A stretch of 64,000 nt of DNA from Pithys albifrons albifrons (lineage: Eukaryota > Chordata > Aves > Passeriformes > Thamnophilidae), in assembly GCF_047495875.1 (NCBI RefSeq), contig NC_092464.1, forward strand, positions 4,870,737 to 4,934,736. The letters are read 5' to 3'. Under the pieces are notes generated by a model. That model was not told where the DNA came from. It ran no database searches and worked only from the letters and a program-made list of their open reading frames with translations. Position numbers and translations under genes: made by a program. Shown here piece by piece: positions 22,986 to 36,812 of the stretch (the first letter of the stretch is position 1; the number at the start of each line of letters is the position of its first letter).

Positions 22986-25900
22986 GCAGAGGACAACACC
23001 ACAAGCACCCAATGCTGTAGTCAAGAGTAGTTTACTTGAAGGTTTTGTTTCAGCTTTGCTGGTTTACATTTTCTCCTTTCATTAAAGCTACTCACTTTGC
23101 TTGTTTTACACACTCACTGATAAAAACCTGTGACCAGCAACAGGCCTCCACATTTGTGCTGTCCTCCAGGTTAACCTTCACCTTGTTAACAACAGCTGCC
23201 TCACTCATCCTCATGCTTTTTCTCCTCTTGGTGTATAGAGGCTTTCAAGGCATATTTGCTTTGGTCAGCATTGGGAAGTTGCTTGCAAAGCAAGAAAGAG
23301 AAAAAGTTGCATAAAAGTGTTTTATCAAAGTTGCCAACATTATAAATCTTCTGGGAAGTGTTTAGTTCCCTCTCCTGCTGAACTCATAAAGGCAGAGATG
23401 TAAAATGAGACAGATCCAATCTGCCACCCCCTCCAACTCTCTGTGCTCCCAAGGATTGGAAGGAAAGCCTCAAGCTTGTGCAGCCCCAAAACTCGTCGTG
23501 TGACTGCCTCAATAAATCAGCCCTTCCCACACGCTCTGAGATGATATGAGCTTCCAGCCACAAGACATTTATGATTCATATGGGACAGGCTCCTTGCAAA
23601 GTGGTTCCAGCAGTCCCATCTGCAGCATAAAGCTGAAATGCTGGGCAGTCAAAGTCAGTTAAAAAACAAATACATCACACCTCCTGGTCCCTGTTTCAGC
23701 AAGGAAGGATCACGTGCTTCTCTCTATCAATTACACATCAGCATCTTTTTGGATGGTGTTATTTATCAGTTGTTCGTATCTGAGTCAACAACCCAAACAA
23801 TTCAACTCTCTCAGCTCAGTAATTTTACTGTTTAGACACAATTTTGTTGGCACAGCAGTGTGTGTACCCTTTGAGTAGGCTGCAGATATTCCATCTGTGC
23901 CTATACTCAAATGAGAATATTCAGTTTGCCAGGACCAGACTAACATCTGCACCCAGAATCACGTGGAATGCCCACCTTAAAATCTGCAGAGATTGTTCTG
24001 GATGTGTAGCTGTTTCATACAGGGAGCATTGATGTGTGGGATCTAAAATGGGCTTTCAAAAAGGCAGTGGCTTCTCAATAATCCTTTTGCTTTATGACAA
24101 CACAGCAGGATTCCCAGTGCAGAGAGACACCTCAAACCCATGGCAGGAGCACCCTGATTCCTGCCTTCTCCAAGGGCAGGTCAGGCTCACCCCTCTCCAT
24201 CAGGATTCACCTCTGAGGACACCCAGGCTGAGGTCTCACCGTGCAGGTGTGTCTGAGGAGCTGTATCTTCATCAACATTGAGTCAGGGGAGGTTTCATCC
24301 ATGACACGAGCACAGCCCAGAGAGCTGTTTGTCCTGTCCACACACAGGTGTTTGCCTTTGGGTGGCCCCATCATCTCCCATGGGCTGTACCGACAACTTT
24401 CCCACTGGCTCCAAAAGGAGCTTGGAGGCTGGCCCAGACACCTGTGGATTACAAAAAGGGACCTCCTGAGCCAAACCACAGGCTTTGTTAGACTGCTTTG
24501 TCTACACATAACCTGTCAAGGGCCACCTGAGACAGCCCAGGGTGTCTGAGACACCCACATGGGATGATGGGGTGAGAAACCAAACCAGACAGGGCTCCAA
24601 AGGGCTCCTCAGTGTCACAAGTACATCTCATCATCATTTTATATCAAACCAAAGAAAAGCACTTTGTATTTACCTCATCTCTCCGGTACCTCCTGCTCTT
24701 CATCTGCAGTGAAAATGCTGATTTTCCTGCATTAGTCACCCAGTTTTCTTCTCTTTGTCCAAAAGACATATGGATCTCTTTAGAGGGAGATAGAGAGGGG
24801 TGAAGGCTTGAGTGTGAGGCTCTTTGCTTTCTTTGTCCCCTGCTTTTCTGGGGTGATTAAGCTGAGAGGGGTGGAAAAAAAGGTAGAAAAGAGAAGGTAA
24901 AAGCTATAAAATAATTTTAACTGCCAATAAGGTGCCAAGGAAAACATTTCCAAGTTACAGTGCAGTTTTCCACTGTGAAACTTCTGGTTTGGCTGGAGAG
25001 CTGAAAAGGAAGAAAAGTATTTCAAAAGAAACTCAGAGTTTTCCTTAGTCAGCTTTGGGATTGGGATATGCCATAACCCCTGGAGCAGTCACATGCCTGG
25101 CAGGCAGGTTAGAGGGGAGTGTCTGCTGTGACAGTGGAGGTGAAAGAAGCCTATATCCCATATCCCATATCCAGCAGTGCTGGGACATGTCATCCCTGGG
25201 GCTCTGGGCAGTGTGCAGGTGGGACATGGCTCCTGTGTGCCCAGCCTGGGAAACCAGCAGAGCTCAAAATATTGATGAGATTGGACCTAGTAAAGTACAA
25301 ATTCTGGCTTATTGGTGTGGGAAATCACCAATGCCCAAGAACATGGTGATACTTGGTTTGTAGTCACCACTTTTTCCAACTTCATTCTTGTCCCTGACTG
25401 TAATAATCACTAATGAGATGGGCATTAATCAGACTAAAGTCTTGCACAATTATTTTGTTTGTGTTGTTGCTGGCAGAGCAGGTAATAGTGGATTATTTTT
25501 ACCACTGGATTATTTTTAAGTAAACTGTAAGCATTTGCTTGTCCTTGAGACTGAAAGCAGACAGGCCAGAAGCTGGGGAGGCTCATGGAGGCCCATTAAA
25601 TCCTGCAGAATTTTCTTTCCCAGAGCTTTAAACTGGCTGCCAACAATGTTTGCTCTTCCAGAAACTTCACCCTTATCATGGAAAGTTCTCCTTTGCCAAA
25701 AGTTAACCCCTGGGTGAGATCTCTGATATTTTCTTCCAGTCCTTGTCCTTATCACATGTTAGAGATCAGACATTTGAGGCCCAGATAAACACTTTGAACC
25801 TTCTAAGGCAGCTTTTTTTAGAGCTTTACACTGTCAGGCACCGCTTTGTGGTGGAACTACAGCAAACCTCAGCTATTTACAATCCTTCACAGGCTGATGG

Positions 25901-26155
25901 CAGAAACATTCATGCCACCACAGAGAGTGGATTTGCACTCCCAGTCACTTCAGCAGGGAGAAAGGAAAACCTAAAATCCTTCCACTCCTCATGGCTACAG
26001 CAGATCTATCTATCAAGTGCTCACAGGAAATCTGCCATTACTTCATAATGCTTGACTAAGACCATCCCAAACAGAGAAAAAGTGTGGAAGAAATCAGATT
26101 TTGCAAAATGTTCATGAACTTGTTGGAAAAAAAATTCATTTTTATGTTAGTCTTC
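22986..26155. other. Intergenic, nothing recognised
   Basis: About 3.2 kb without a recognisable repeat or coding region. A short tandem GCCTATATCCCATATCCCATATCC occurs at 25149-25171. ORFs of up to about 100 codons here overlap on both strands and show no domain. Confidence 0.5.
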
Positions 26156-26159
26156 CAAA

Positions 26160-26715
26160 TCTGTACTCTGTACTCTGGCTTGGAGAGGCCACACCTTGAG
26201 TGTTGTGTTCAGTTCTGGGCCCCTCAGTTCAGGAAAGAGATTGAGGGGCTGGAGCGAGTCCAGAGAAGAGCAACGAGGCTGGAGAAGGGACTGGAGCACA
26301 AATGCTGTGGGGAGAGGCTGAGGGAGCTGGGGGTGTTGAGCCTGGAGAAGAGGAGGCTCAGAGGTGACCTCAGCACTGTCTAGAACTCCCTGAAGGGAAG
26401 TTCTGGCCAGGTGGGGGTTGGTCTCTTCTCCCAGGCACTCAGCAATAGGACAAGGGGGCACAATGGGCTCAAGCTCTGTCAGGGGAAATTCAAGTTGGAG
26501 ATCAGAAAAAAATTCTTTGCAGAGAGAGTGCTCAGGCATTGGAATGGGCTGCCCAGAGAGGGGGTGGATTCCCCATCCCTGGAGGTTTTTAAACTGAGCT
26601 TGGCCATGGCACTGAGTGCCATGATCTGGTAAAGGGACTGGAGTTGGACCAAGGGTTGGACTTGATGATCTCGGAGGTCTTTTCCAACCCAATCCATTCT
26701 ATGATTCTATCTATT
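26160..26715 (+). repeat. CR1 LINE, longest copy in the window, with ORF2 C-terminus (sense)
   Basis: The + frame starting within 26084-26383 encodes the end of the CR1 reverse-transcriptase protein: [19 protein letters not shown], then [22 protein letters not shown]1 3'UTR sequence follows (GGGCTGCCCAGAGAGGGGGT, CCATCCCTGGAGGTTTTTAA) and the tail GGTTGGACTTGATGATCTCG, CCATTCTATGATTCTAT. It is 5'-truncated and carries a stop soon after the conserved block, so it is not autonomous. Confidence 0.93.
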
Positions 26716-28220
26716 GTTTTTAATGAATATTAATTCAGAATTCTGAACTAAGAATAATTTTTTAAATGCAAAAAATTCACGCAAAAATAGGCAATGTCAG
26801 GAAAGCCATAACAAGTTATCTTTTGCTATTTATAACTTTTATCCCTTGAGAATCCTCAAAACTAATGAGTTCCATCAGTCAGCTCTTCTTTCAATGACTT
26901 GCTACTTTCTAGAGACAATAGTTTGAACAGAATATTCAAGGTCTTCTATTTAATCCATGGATATTCTGTAATTTAACCCTGATTTAATTTAAGCCTCTGC
27001 CAGAAGAATCTGGTAAACTTTGAAATAAAGCCCTAAATAAATTTGAACTGAATTTTGAAAGGGAGCCTCAGTGCCAGGTGAGGTGAATTCACCCTTTATC
27101 CCTCAGCACAGAAATTACCCACATTCCAATCCTGCCTAAATCCACAAGGATTATTTCACTGGTGTATCACTTCACTTTTATTTTCGTGTAATGTGATGAT
27201 GAATCCCATCTATTGTTTTCTTTGGAGCTCCTTTTGATCCAGAGTGGCATAAGTGGGAGGAGAAAACTACTGATTATATCATTATCCTTCTAGAGGAAAA
27301 CAGCTCCTGAATCAGACTGTCACTGCAAATTCATTTCGCAAAGTTCAACATTGCAATATTAATTTGTACAGAAATTTTGCACAGACAAAAGTACCTAGAG
27401 AAAAAATATTTAAAAAAAAAACCTGTCCTCAAAGGAAATAATAAAGCTAAAGCAACCACTTATTAAAAAGAGGAAAAAAAATGCCGGATACTCAAACCCC
27501 CATTTATTTTTAGTCTCTTTTCTATTCCATTTTTACAAAAACTAGCAGCTGGTGTGCTGCAAATGCTGTAAAGACACAGTTTCCTCTGTCTCTTCTTACC
27601 AAAACTTAGATGTCTCCTTCCACAAGATACCCCAGAGGGGCTCCTGGTTGTCTGTTTTGACATGGGACTCATGTATGGACTTCCAGGGGAAGCAGCCAGA
27701 GGCCACAAGGGATACCTTGGGGGATCTCAGATGGCAGGAGAATGAAACCCTTGAACAGTTCTTGGTTCCATTCAGTGTGAAATAGCTCTGCACAGACTAT
27801 AATGGAAGCTGGAAGTCCCCACTAGAGGCAAATGTCATTTTCATGTTCTACTCCTCACTTAGTTTTACTCCATTACAATCCCAGAGAATTCTGCTGCTCT
27901 GATTTGTATCAGTGTAAACACAAAACACTACCTGAGCAGCCACAGGATTAGCTCCAAATCCTTCTGGTGTGAATCACAGGGGGATTTGGGTGTGGAATTA
28001 GCTCTGATTTAAAGAGCATATGGGGCTAGAATAAGATACAGCACAAGAATGTTCACTTTGTCCTTTTTCTGTACTTCCATCCCATGCTTCAAAACAAAGC
28101 AATGCTGTTCCCTTCTGGTAGGTGCCTCCTCCCTGTCCATGTGTCTCTGTATCCCTTTACCTGAGGCACCAAAAAACACAGTGCACAGAGGGGTCCTCTA
28201 CAGAGGATGGACAGAGGCTG
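26716..28220. other. Intergenic, nothing recognised
   Basis: AT-rich sequence with A-runs near 27412-27423. No supported gene or repeat. Confidence 0.5.
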
Positions 28221-28224
28221 CTGT

Positions 28225-28350
28225 GAGAACATCAGGTTGGATGGGGCCCTGAGCAACCTGGTCTAGTGGAAGGTGTCTCTGCTCATGGCAGGAGGTTGGA
28301 ACTAGATGGTCTTTAAGGTCCCTTCCAACCCAAACCACTCTAGAATTCAA
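28225..28350 (+). repeat. CR1 3'-end fragment (sense)
   Basis: Contains GGTTGGATGGGGCCCTGAGC, AACCTGGTCTAGTGGAAGGT, GGTTGGAACTAGATGGTCTT and AAGGTCCCTTCCAACCCAAA with a degenerate tail. It is a well-preserved CR1 terminus. Confidence 0.92.
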
Positions 28351-29213
28351 TAAGTCTAAATTTTTCTGGTGGCCTGACTAGTTGGCAGCTTGTCCATTTG
28401 AGCATGGATATGGGAAGCCTTGGAGATGGTGGTTCCAGCCCTGCCAGTGCACAGCCTGATGGAGGTAACACAGTCCTGCCCTACAGAGCAGGTAACCCTG
28501 CTCTGAACATTGCACAAGAATGTTGAAATTAAACACAAAAAAAGAAATTCCTCTCTGCATCATTCCTTCTTGTGGACTGAAAGAGGGAAAGTACAACACA
28601 AGTGAGCACCACAGCAACTCAAGCACCTCTTCTGTTGTGGTTTTGGTTGGGTTTTTTTGTTTTTGTTTTTTTAAGAAAGAAACAACAGAGTGTGGAGTGA
28701 AGCCAAATTAAAGAAGAAAAAAATCAGAACAAAGAGGTGACCTTGTATTCCATCTGTGATTAATGGAGGTTATTTGTTGTTGAATAACACCACTAGAGAC
28801 CATACCTTGTGTTTAAGGCACTTTTCTGTCTATAAATAGACAGTGCTCAAGGCTGTTTTAACAATAAGAAAAATGTAGAAATGAAATGTCCCACTAGGTC
28901 ATGTTTTGGGCAGATTAATCTAAGGGTGACTTTCACTGGAATAGAGGTCATGGAAGAGAAAGTGCACTGAGATTCTAGATGTGTGTCCCACCTCATCCCA
29001 GGATACCAGGCTCACTGCCCTTTCACTGGAGAGAAGCAATCTCCATGGAGAGATTTGAGGTGACATCTATACTGCAGGTGACATATCCTGAGCTAAAGTC
29101 CTGCCTGGATCAGGGAACCCATTGCCATCTGAAATACCTCAGGGAACTGGAGAGCTCCCCATGGAGCTGGGAGGCATGACAGGTAACAGCCAGGCAGGAT
29201 AAACAAGGCTTAG
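28351..29213. other. Intergenic, nothing recognised
   Basis: Unassigned sequence with a T-rich tract at about 28646-28673. No gene can be supported. Confidence 0.5.
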
Positions 29214-29214
29214 G

Positions 29215-29325
29215 GCATAGAATCATCAAAGTGTAGAAAAATTAAGGTTGGAAAAAAATTAACACTGCCAGGGTCACCACTAAAGCATGTCCTTCAGCAT
29301 CTCCAATGGCAGGAGGTGAGTATAT
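29215..29325 (-). repeat. CR1 3'-end fragment, distinct subfamily (antisense)
   Basis: GGCATAGAATCATCAAAGTG, then TTAAGGTTGGAAAAAAATTA, AACACTGCCAGGGTCACCAC and TAAAGCATGTCCTTCAGCAT. This is the CR1 subfamily type whose antisense reads 'AACACTGCCAAGTCCACCACTAAACCATGTCC'-like blocks in short pieces. Confidence 0.75.
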
Positions 29326-29764
29326 GGGCAACTGAACCAAGTCTCCTATGTCTGTAGTCTACTGTCTTCTCTGCCTCTTTTCTTTTTTCTTTTCCTGTTA
29401 ACCCCATAGAGTCATAATCTGATAGGATCACAAATTTCCATTGTCCCCAGGTCACTCACCACCATTAACAAGTTTCTCCACAGAATGAGAGTTGTGCTAT
29501 TTTGTAAGTGTTGTAGATGTATTCAGTGCATTCCAGGTACCTGTTTGTGTCTGGGTTAGACACCTCAGTGCTGTTGGATATCACAATCACTTCCTCTCAA
29601 TCATGCAGGAATTCTGTGACAAGGAAACAAACTGACACCACATCTCCTAAATCCTGATCAGAGCTTGCCCTTCCTATGCTAACCTGGGCAATGGAGATCA
29701 GTATTGTGGCTCATGGACTGACTTAGCAGAGCAGGAACACCTGCATTAGGATGAATCTTAGAAA

Positions 29765-30135
29765 GGCTTGGATTGGAAGGGACCTTAATATCATCTCATT
29801 CCAATCCCTCTGCCATGGGCAGGGACACCTTCCATGAGACCAGGATGCCCCGAGCCCTGTCCAACCTGGCCTTGGACACTCCCAGGGGTGGGGCAGTCAC
29901 AGCTTCTCTGAGCAACCTGTGCCAGGGCCTGCCCACCCTCACAGGCAAGAATTTCTTCTTATATCCCATCTAACCCTGCCCTCTGTCTGCTAAAAACATT
30001 TCCCTTTGTCCTATCACTATCTGCCTATGTAAATAGTCTTCCTTCTGTTTTTTTATACACCCCTTTAGGTACTGGAAGAGGCTCCAAGGTCTCCATAGAG
30101 TCACTTCTTCTCCAGGCTGAATAACCCAACAATCT
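29765..30135 (-). repeat. CR1 LINE fragment, 3' end (antisense)
   Basis: Long reverse-complement CR1: TTGGATTGGAAGGGACCTTA, CCTCTGCCATGGGCAGGGAC, CCTGTCCAACCTGGCCTTGG, CCTGTGCCAGGGCCTGCCCA, TTTCCCTTTGTCCTATCACT, CTTCTCCAGGCTGAATAACC. Confidence 0.92.
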
Positions 30136-33100
30136 CAGCTTGACTTCAGGATTGGGATCCTCCCCATCCAGGAAAAGGAAAATCCTGAAAGGATCCTTCT
30201 CCAGCACTGGATATACTGCACACATCATGAAGATCACAACCACTCCAGTTAGTAAAGAGTTGCATTCCCTGAGGATGGAGGGCATTTGGTCTGCACATGA
30301 TGAAATACAAAGTTAGAGCAATGCTGATCTTCTGCAGAGTCACTTTCCCCCAATTACACACACTGTAATTTTGCCTATTCAGTGTAAAATGGTGTTTTGG
30401 CAACTTAGGAGTGTCTGCCACACTGCAGTGACTCAACTTACCTTGCTCTTACAGAGAGAAATGATTTCCCTGTGTGAGAAGGACATAGAAGAAGTGAGGT
30501 GATGTTAAAGTGTTCATTGTCTGGAGAAAATGTGCAGCTTTAACTGGGACAAAACTAGGGGAAAAAGTGTGGGGAAAGAATTAAAAAAACCCTCACTGAG
30601 TTAATCCAGACACTTACTGACAAAAATCTGGGATAACAACACCAACCCTCGCCACAACACAGCCTGACCTGTACCACACAGGGAGCATATGCCAGAAAGC
30701 TGTAACAGCAATTTTCTTGTATTGAAATCTTTTGCTGACTTCAGGCTATAGTAAAGGCAGGAAAATAGTTTTCAAGGCTTCTTTTTGTCAGTTCTGTGTC
30801 TTGTTAAATATCTTCAGTTCACGAGCCCTTCAATGCAGCTGGGAAACTGGTCCTGAAAACTCATTTTCCCTGGAGCATCAACAGACTCTGATCTAAAGAA
30901 AGAGAGCAAGAGTTCTCAGCAAAAATCCCAACCTCTTTAGGTATGACAGCATGTGTAATTTTAAATCCATTATCCACCAATACACCAGCTGTGCTTCTTC
31001 CACCACTTTCTCCTATAAAAGTATATCAAAGGCTGGCAGCTGTCATAATGCTTTGATCCATGTTCAAATTGCCATTCTGAATTTAATATGGCATTGTTAG
31101 CTGAGCCAAAGCAAGAGAAATTTCTCTAATTCCAGCATTTAACAGCCTTTCTGTGTGCTGGCCATCCTCAGACAGAGGAACAGGGGAATGGTCACACTGG
31201 AATCTATCTTGGATCTGTGTTCCTGGGCTCTGTGATAGCCCCTGGCATAATATTTGTGTTTCAGAGAGAAAAGCAGACCCACAGTACAAGCCAGCCCCAT
31301 CCTCTGAGGTGGTTCTCAGACTCACTTTTTTAAAATAAAAGATAAATAGCTTTGCCACTATAATCCCATTCAACACAACTGAGGCAGCTGATGAAGACAG
31401 AGCCAACATGTCTGAAATAATCCATTTCACCCTAATATCCAGTTTAAGGAGATCTATGGATCAATCAGCCTCACAGCTTTGGATGTTTGCATTTTCCATG
31501 ACATTTTCCATGTGCAGGACGAATGAAGAGCTCAGAAACAGCTTTGTGGATGCATTGACTAAATGTAACTCCACACACTCGCATGCACACCAGCCCTGGG
31601 CTCAAACAGCCCCACAGTTTGCAGGACAAGCCCTTGAAAATCCCAGCAGAATCACTTGGGTTTCAACAAGTGACTCCTACAGGAGATTTCCAAAAACAGC
31701 AAACTCACACCCTGCTCACAGTGTCCCATCCTTACCCAAGCTGTGAGGGCTTTCTTGGAGTAAAGTAACATTTGTGTAGCTCCAATACAGCATGGAAAAA
31801 CCTGCTTGTTCTAACACCTTGGTTTGATGTATGAAAACAGATGGTGTAACTATTGTTATCTTTCCATGTGAATGGGAACAGTGTAGGAAACAGGCACCTT
31901 GCAAGGAGATTGTGGAGGAATTGTGCTGATTCTTTTGAACAGCCTGGGACATCAGCTAAGCTGACTGTGAAGCCACAGAAAGGATAAGGATTATTTCCTA
32001 GCAATCACAAAAGAAGGATGGGTGAAGATTCCCCTTGCAGGAGTATTCACACATTTACGCTTGTCTTCCTCAGATGTCCAGGAGCCAATCCCGAGGAAAA
32101 CACATGGAAATCAGGGAATGAAGCAGTCATTTTGTCTTGATGCTTTGCTACTGAAAGACAGCAGGAGTTTCAGTGGAAAAGGCTTAGTGGCTCCTCTGTG
32201 GTTTATGCAGCCAACACGTCACCCTTTTAGCTGTCTGCAGTGACTGCTAAAATGTCAGAATGGAACATGAATTAGTTTCTAAAAGGAATCAAGGTTAAAG
32301 GACCAAAATGAGTGTGTTAAACTGCTGAGCACCAAGTGAAAACTGCAAAATGCTAAGATATGCACAGAAACCAGCCATCCCTCTGTGGCCCCAGAAATGC
32401 CTCAGTGACAGCAGGACATTCCCTAGAAACATCCCCTTTCCAAGCCTGACGTGTTAGTCTTGAGTCCTTGCCATCCAGGGCTGTTTATTGCCCCTGTGGA
32501 AACCCCAGGGCAAAGCAGGGCAATCATGGATTCCATGGTCAGTCTGGTTTCATCCCAGAGTGCTGCAGCTTTGTCTCCTGATCCTCCACTTACATCTTCC
32601 TACATTAAGAAGCCAGGAAATGCAAAGCTATGAAAAGATTCATCCTACCTAGGGTAGGTTCATACCATGAAACCTTTGAGAAGCCATTCCCATTCTGCCT
32701 TTGAGTCTGAAATCCTTGCTGGATTTGCAGAATTTAACATGCTGCAGACTCTGTGCTCAATGGGCCATTAACTGCATTGGCCTGGTGGAGTCTGGAGCCT
32801 TCTGTTTTCTCCCTATTTTCCTGCAGACATAGAAGCCAAAGTTCTGCAAGATAGTTCAAGCAGAAATTGGTCATCCTGTTCCTGACCCAGTCCACATCTA
32901 CCCTTTTAGCCTTTCTAAAAATACAGCTGTAATGCCTCCCTAAGGATAATCCTACTTGGCATCTCCTCAAAACACCTTGAAAAGCTCTTGAAGGGTTCCA
33001 AGGGTCCAGATAATGAAGAAAGCACCAAAAAGAAAGCTCCACAGCTCCTGGGACAGGTCTCTGTGCAGACCAAACAGCTTCATGAGACATCTGCTGCCCT

Positions 33101-35420
33101 CCTGAGGGAGTATCTTCACCCATGAACCAGCATTGGGAAATTTCCTGTGTGGTTTAGGAACTGCTACTGCTGGTTATGGGGAGGGCCAGCCTGTCTCTCC
33201 CAAAGCTCAGTGTGCTTTCCCTGATCTACTTCCAGCATGTCTCTGCTGCCTGTCCCTGCTCCAGGACCCCTGAACCCCGACATCTCTCAGTGCCTTTGCA
33301 AGCCCTCTCACAACCCAAGCCCCTCTGCAGGTCAAGCTGGCTCCGGCTTTTCCCCTTTCTAGAGAGCTGGTTCCTTCTTTATGTCCTCTCAGGCCTGCTG
33401 AGGAGCTCTCCAAGGAGTTTGCAATGTCAAAACACACTCGTAAATCAGTTCTCTGCAGCTTTCCCAGGAATGAGCACACAGGCGCCGCCGAGTCCCTCGG
33501 AGGAGTTTCCCACCGTCCTCTTTAAGAGACACGGAGCTGATCAGTGGATTCTCAGCTCCCAAAAATTCCTTGCACTTTCTTCTCATTGCATTACAGAGAG
33601 CACAAGTAGGTGTTTGCAAGCAAGCCCAGGCAAACACGGAGCCCCCACCCCGACTCAAGGCAGACATCAACAGGGAATTTGACAAGCTGCAATGCATTAT
33701 CTCGTCCCTGTAGCAGCTTTCACCCATGTCTTGTCCTATGAGAAGCCACTTTTCTCAATAAAAATGTCAAACCATCTCAGAAAAGATGATCAAAAATATC
33801 TTACTGCCTTACAGAATCTTATATTGTTCATAACTTCTTTCAGCAAGATTTATTTTATTGTTTCAGCTGAATATTGACAGTTCACCCTTCCCTGTAACAC
33901 TGATCAGTCAGTTGGGTATTCAACAGCAATGAAGCAATATTTTTCAGCTTCCAGGCTCCAGGGCCTGATGGCTGTTGGTAGCAAAGTTCTGCCTCACACT
34001 GACACAGCTGAAATCCACCAATAATCACCTGCTGGGATGTTGCTTTCTCACCCATGACACTGTTCCAGCAGCAGAACTACCGAGTAACTCCCTGCCAAAA
34101 TAAATGCCACTGAGATCTCCATCTGTCCTTCCTTGGACTTTGCAGCACAGGGTGCCTTGAACAAGAAAAGAGGCATCATGAGAGGAGAAAAGGCTGGTAA
34201 GGAGCCCATCTCTGACCTTGTGATTGCAATGAGTCTTTTATAATACACAAGGAATGCAACCCACACTGGGGAAGATGAGGAGAAGATGAGGACCATGTGT
34301 CTCACCTCCATGGCTGTCAGCACATTTCTGACTTGTTAGAAAACGCAGCTCTGAGCCAAGATCCTCTCTGCTGTCACATTTCTGAGCAAGACCTAGAGGG
34401 CACATCCTTGCACTGGCAATCCTTGGTTGTGTGTGAGATTCATGCTGGCTCCACAGACAGAAATAAAATGTCCTCGAGAAGTGCAACCAAAAGAGAGATG
34501 TGGCTTGGAGTCTCTCTGACAAGAGTAACCAACAGCAACCCCAAAATCTTGCAGGCTGGTGGTAGTGCGTTCAAATATAATTCTCAGAAATCTCAGCAGT
34601 AACTTTGTATCCATCCCTCCCTCCTCTAAATATATCTCCAATTTTAGCACATTGCCAGCACAATAGGGTGCCTGATGCAGAACATATGTCCATCTGTATT
34701 TTAATCCTGGAGAAATGTACTCAGGCTTGAGATGGGATGTTAGAAAGTGGCTGGTCTGTCACCCAGGTCCCCGGACTCTTCCAAATGCCAAGTGTCCTGG
34801 GGAAAGGCAGAAACTCACTGACCTCTAATAATAAAAGCCATCCCCAGAATTCCCTGTCTGGTGCCTGGAGGAAACTCATGTCCTTCAGTTGTGCAGAAGA
34901 GACACTTAAAACTTTCCATTAGATAATCCCACCCCAGAATCCTTATAGAAAGGCAGAATTTTGTGCACCTGACATGGTTTCACTGGAGAATGCCTCAATC
35001 ACAGCCCATGCCCCAACCATTTGGGACAGCAGCTTTGCTTTCCCTCACTAGAGCTCTACAGCTCAGTGCCAACATCTGCTCTATCACCACTCTGTCCCTG
35101 CTCTTCACACAGTGTCCATCCTTCTGAGCAGCCTCCTAACATCCTCTGTATTGATGAAAACATTGGAGTCTGTAGAAATCCCAAGGATTTTGCCTTTACC
35201 AGACCACAAACAAGTTCCTTCCTGAAGCCTTTTCCACCCACATCAAAATCCTCCCACTTCCACGTCCCTCTGCTTTTCTTTCCCCTGTATCCATTAAATT
35301 ACACAAACCTGCTCCAGCAACAGTTCCCAGCTGGTTTCTGGGATCGATGCACAAAGTCTAAGCAAAATCCAGGAGGTAAAACCAAACAACTGTGCACCTC
35401 ATCCTGCATTTTGATCCCAA
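30136..35420. other. Intergenic, no recognised gene; one small CpG-rich patch
   Basis: About 5.3 kb without a recognisable repeat. A short GC/CpG-rich patch lies at about 33479-33510 (CACAGGCGCCGCCGAGTCCC). The + ORF at 33176-33682 (168 codons) is the longest, but it resembles no known protein and has no supporting splice or initiation context. Confidence 0.45.
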
Positions 35421-36573
35421 GGGCGGAGCCAGGCCCACAGCTGCTCTTTAGCCAGGGAGAATATAAAGGAACAAATCTCTGGCCAAAAGAGCTTTGAAAC
35501 ATGAGCTGAGGTAAGTGGGGGGTGTGTGTAAGTCACATCACCTGCACTGTAAGGTGTGGCTTTGTTAGCACAGGTAATAAGCTTCCCACAAGCCCTAAAT
35601 TGGCACTCAGATACTGCAAAGGGGTCCCTGTCCTAGGCTGAACCTCTGTTAGCACAGCCAGTACTTTCCAGGAAAACATTGACTAATATTAGCAGTGGGA
35701 AGGGCTGTCATGAATGAAGTTCTTGGGCCAAAAAAAGAGTTGTAAGTAGAAACAATAATTTTATTAAACTAACTGGTGCATCTATAGAAAGTAGACAAGC
35801 TGTTGGGTGCACAGGCTGCTTCTTCCTGAAGCAAATGCCTTAAACCTGTTATTCAGCCTTCAAAACTCAACATGACTTTGAGCAGGCACACAGATTGTAA
35901 CCAGTTGCTAAATCTGGCAGAAAAACAGGACTTCCTTGTTGTCCCAAGTGCATATGAAATTCAGGATGCTTGCCAGGAAAGGGAGTATGTGTGTCTGTGG
36001 GTGTGATGTGTTGGAGTGACAGAGAGAAAGCAAAATGTTTTGTGTTTATTTTTATCTGGGGTCAGTGTTGACTCAGAAGGGAGGCAATCAAAACTTAGGC
36101 AAACAAATGAAAAATAATCGTTTTTTCTGGTGGCTTGGAACTGTCTGTGTGTGTGAGTGCTGAGGGAAGCTGGTATGATCCTTGGTCTTGTTAGTCATCT
36201 AGATATGTGAGGACCCAATGCCCCTTGGCCCCTCATCTGCAAACCAGTGTGGGGCTGGGAAAGTCACAGCTCCCAGCACCTAAGGGTCAATATACCCCAG
36301 GGAGAATTCATTGAAATGCAGATGAAATAATTCACCCTTAGCCTGAAGATATTTTTAGATTGAACTTTGTTTCAGCATAGAATCTCCCACAAGCTCTTGG
36401 TTTGATCCTTCCACCAGCTTGGAAACTACCAAAGGAGAAAAGACAAAGCTTCTGCCAGGATCCCTAAAGTCATGTCCATACAGTTCTGCACTAGGCTGAA
36501 CTGCTTAGACACACCCAGGGCAATGATGAAAGGACAAAAAGATGCACAACTGAGCAGCTTATCCCACATCACA

Positions 36574-36812
36574 GAATACCAGCATGGAAGGAACCTCGTG
36601 GATCATCTGGATCAATCTTTCTTGGCGAAAACACCATCTAAACATGATGGCCCAGCACCCTGTCCAGAAAAATCATGAAAGTGTCCAGTGTCAGGGAATC
36701 CACCACTTCCTGGGAAGAGTATTGCAATATCTGATTGTTCTTATTGTGACAAACTTTCCTTTTGTGCCCAGATTGAATCTCCCCAGGAGTAACTTGTACC
36801 CATTGGCCCTCA
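36574..36812 (-). repeat. CR1 fragment, diverged (antisense)
   Basis: TCACAGAATACCAGCATGGA, AGGAACCTCGTGGATCATCT, GGGAATCCACCACTTCCTGG, TTTGTGCCCAGATTGAATCT, TTGTACCCATTGGCCCTCAC follow the reverse complement of a CR1 subfamily 3' region. Confidence 0.75.

Noticed and set aside
26147..26692. 181-codon - strand ORF
   Set aside because: Antisense to the CR1 copy at 26160-26715, so not a host gene.
33176..33682. 168-codon + ORF in the gene-poor middle
   Set aside because: No recognisable domain, no splice or promoter support, and overlapping - strand ORFs of similar length.
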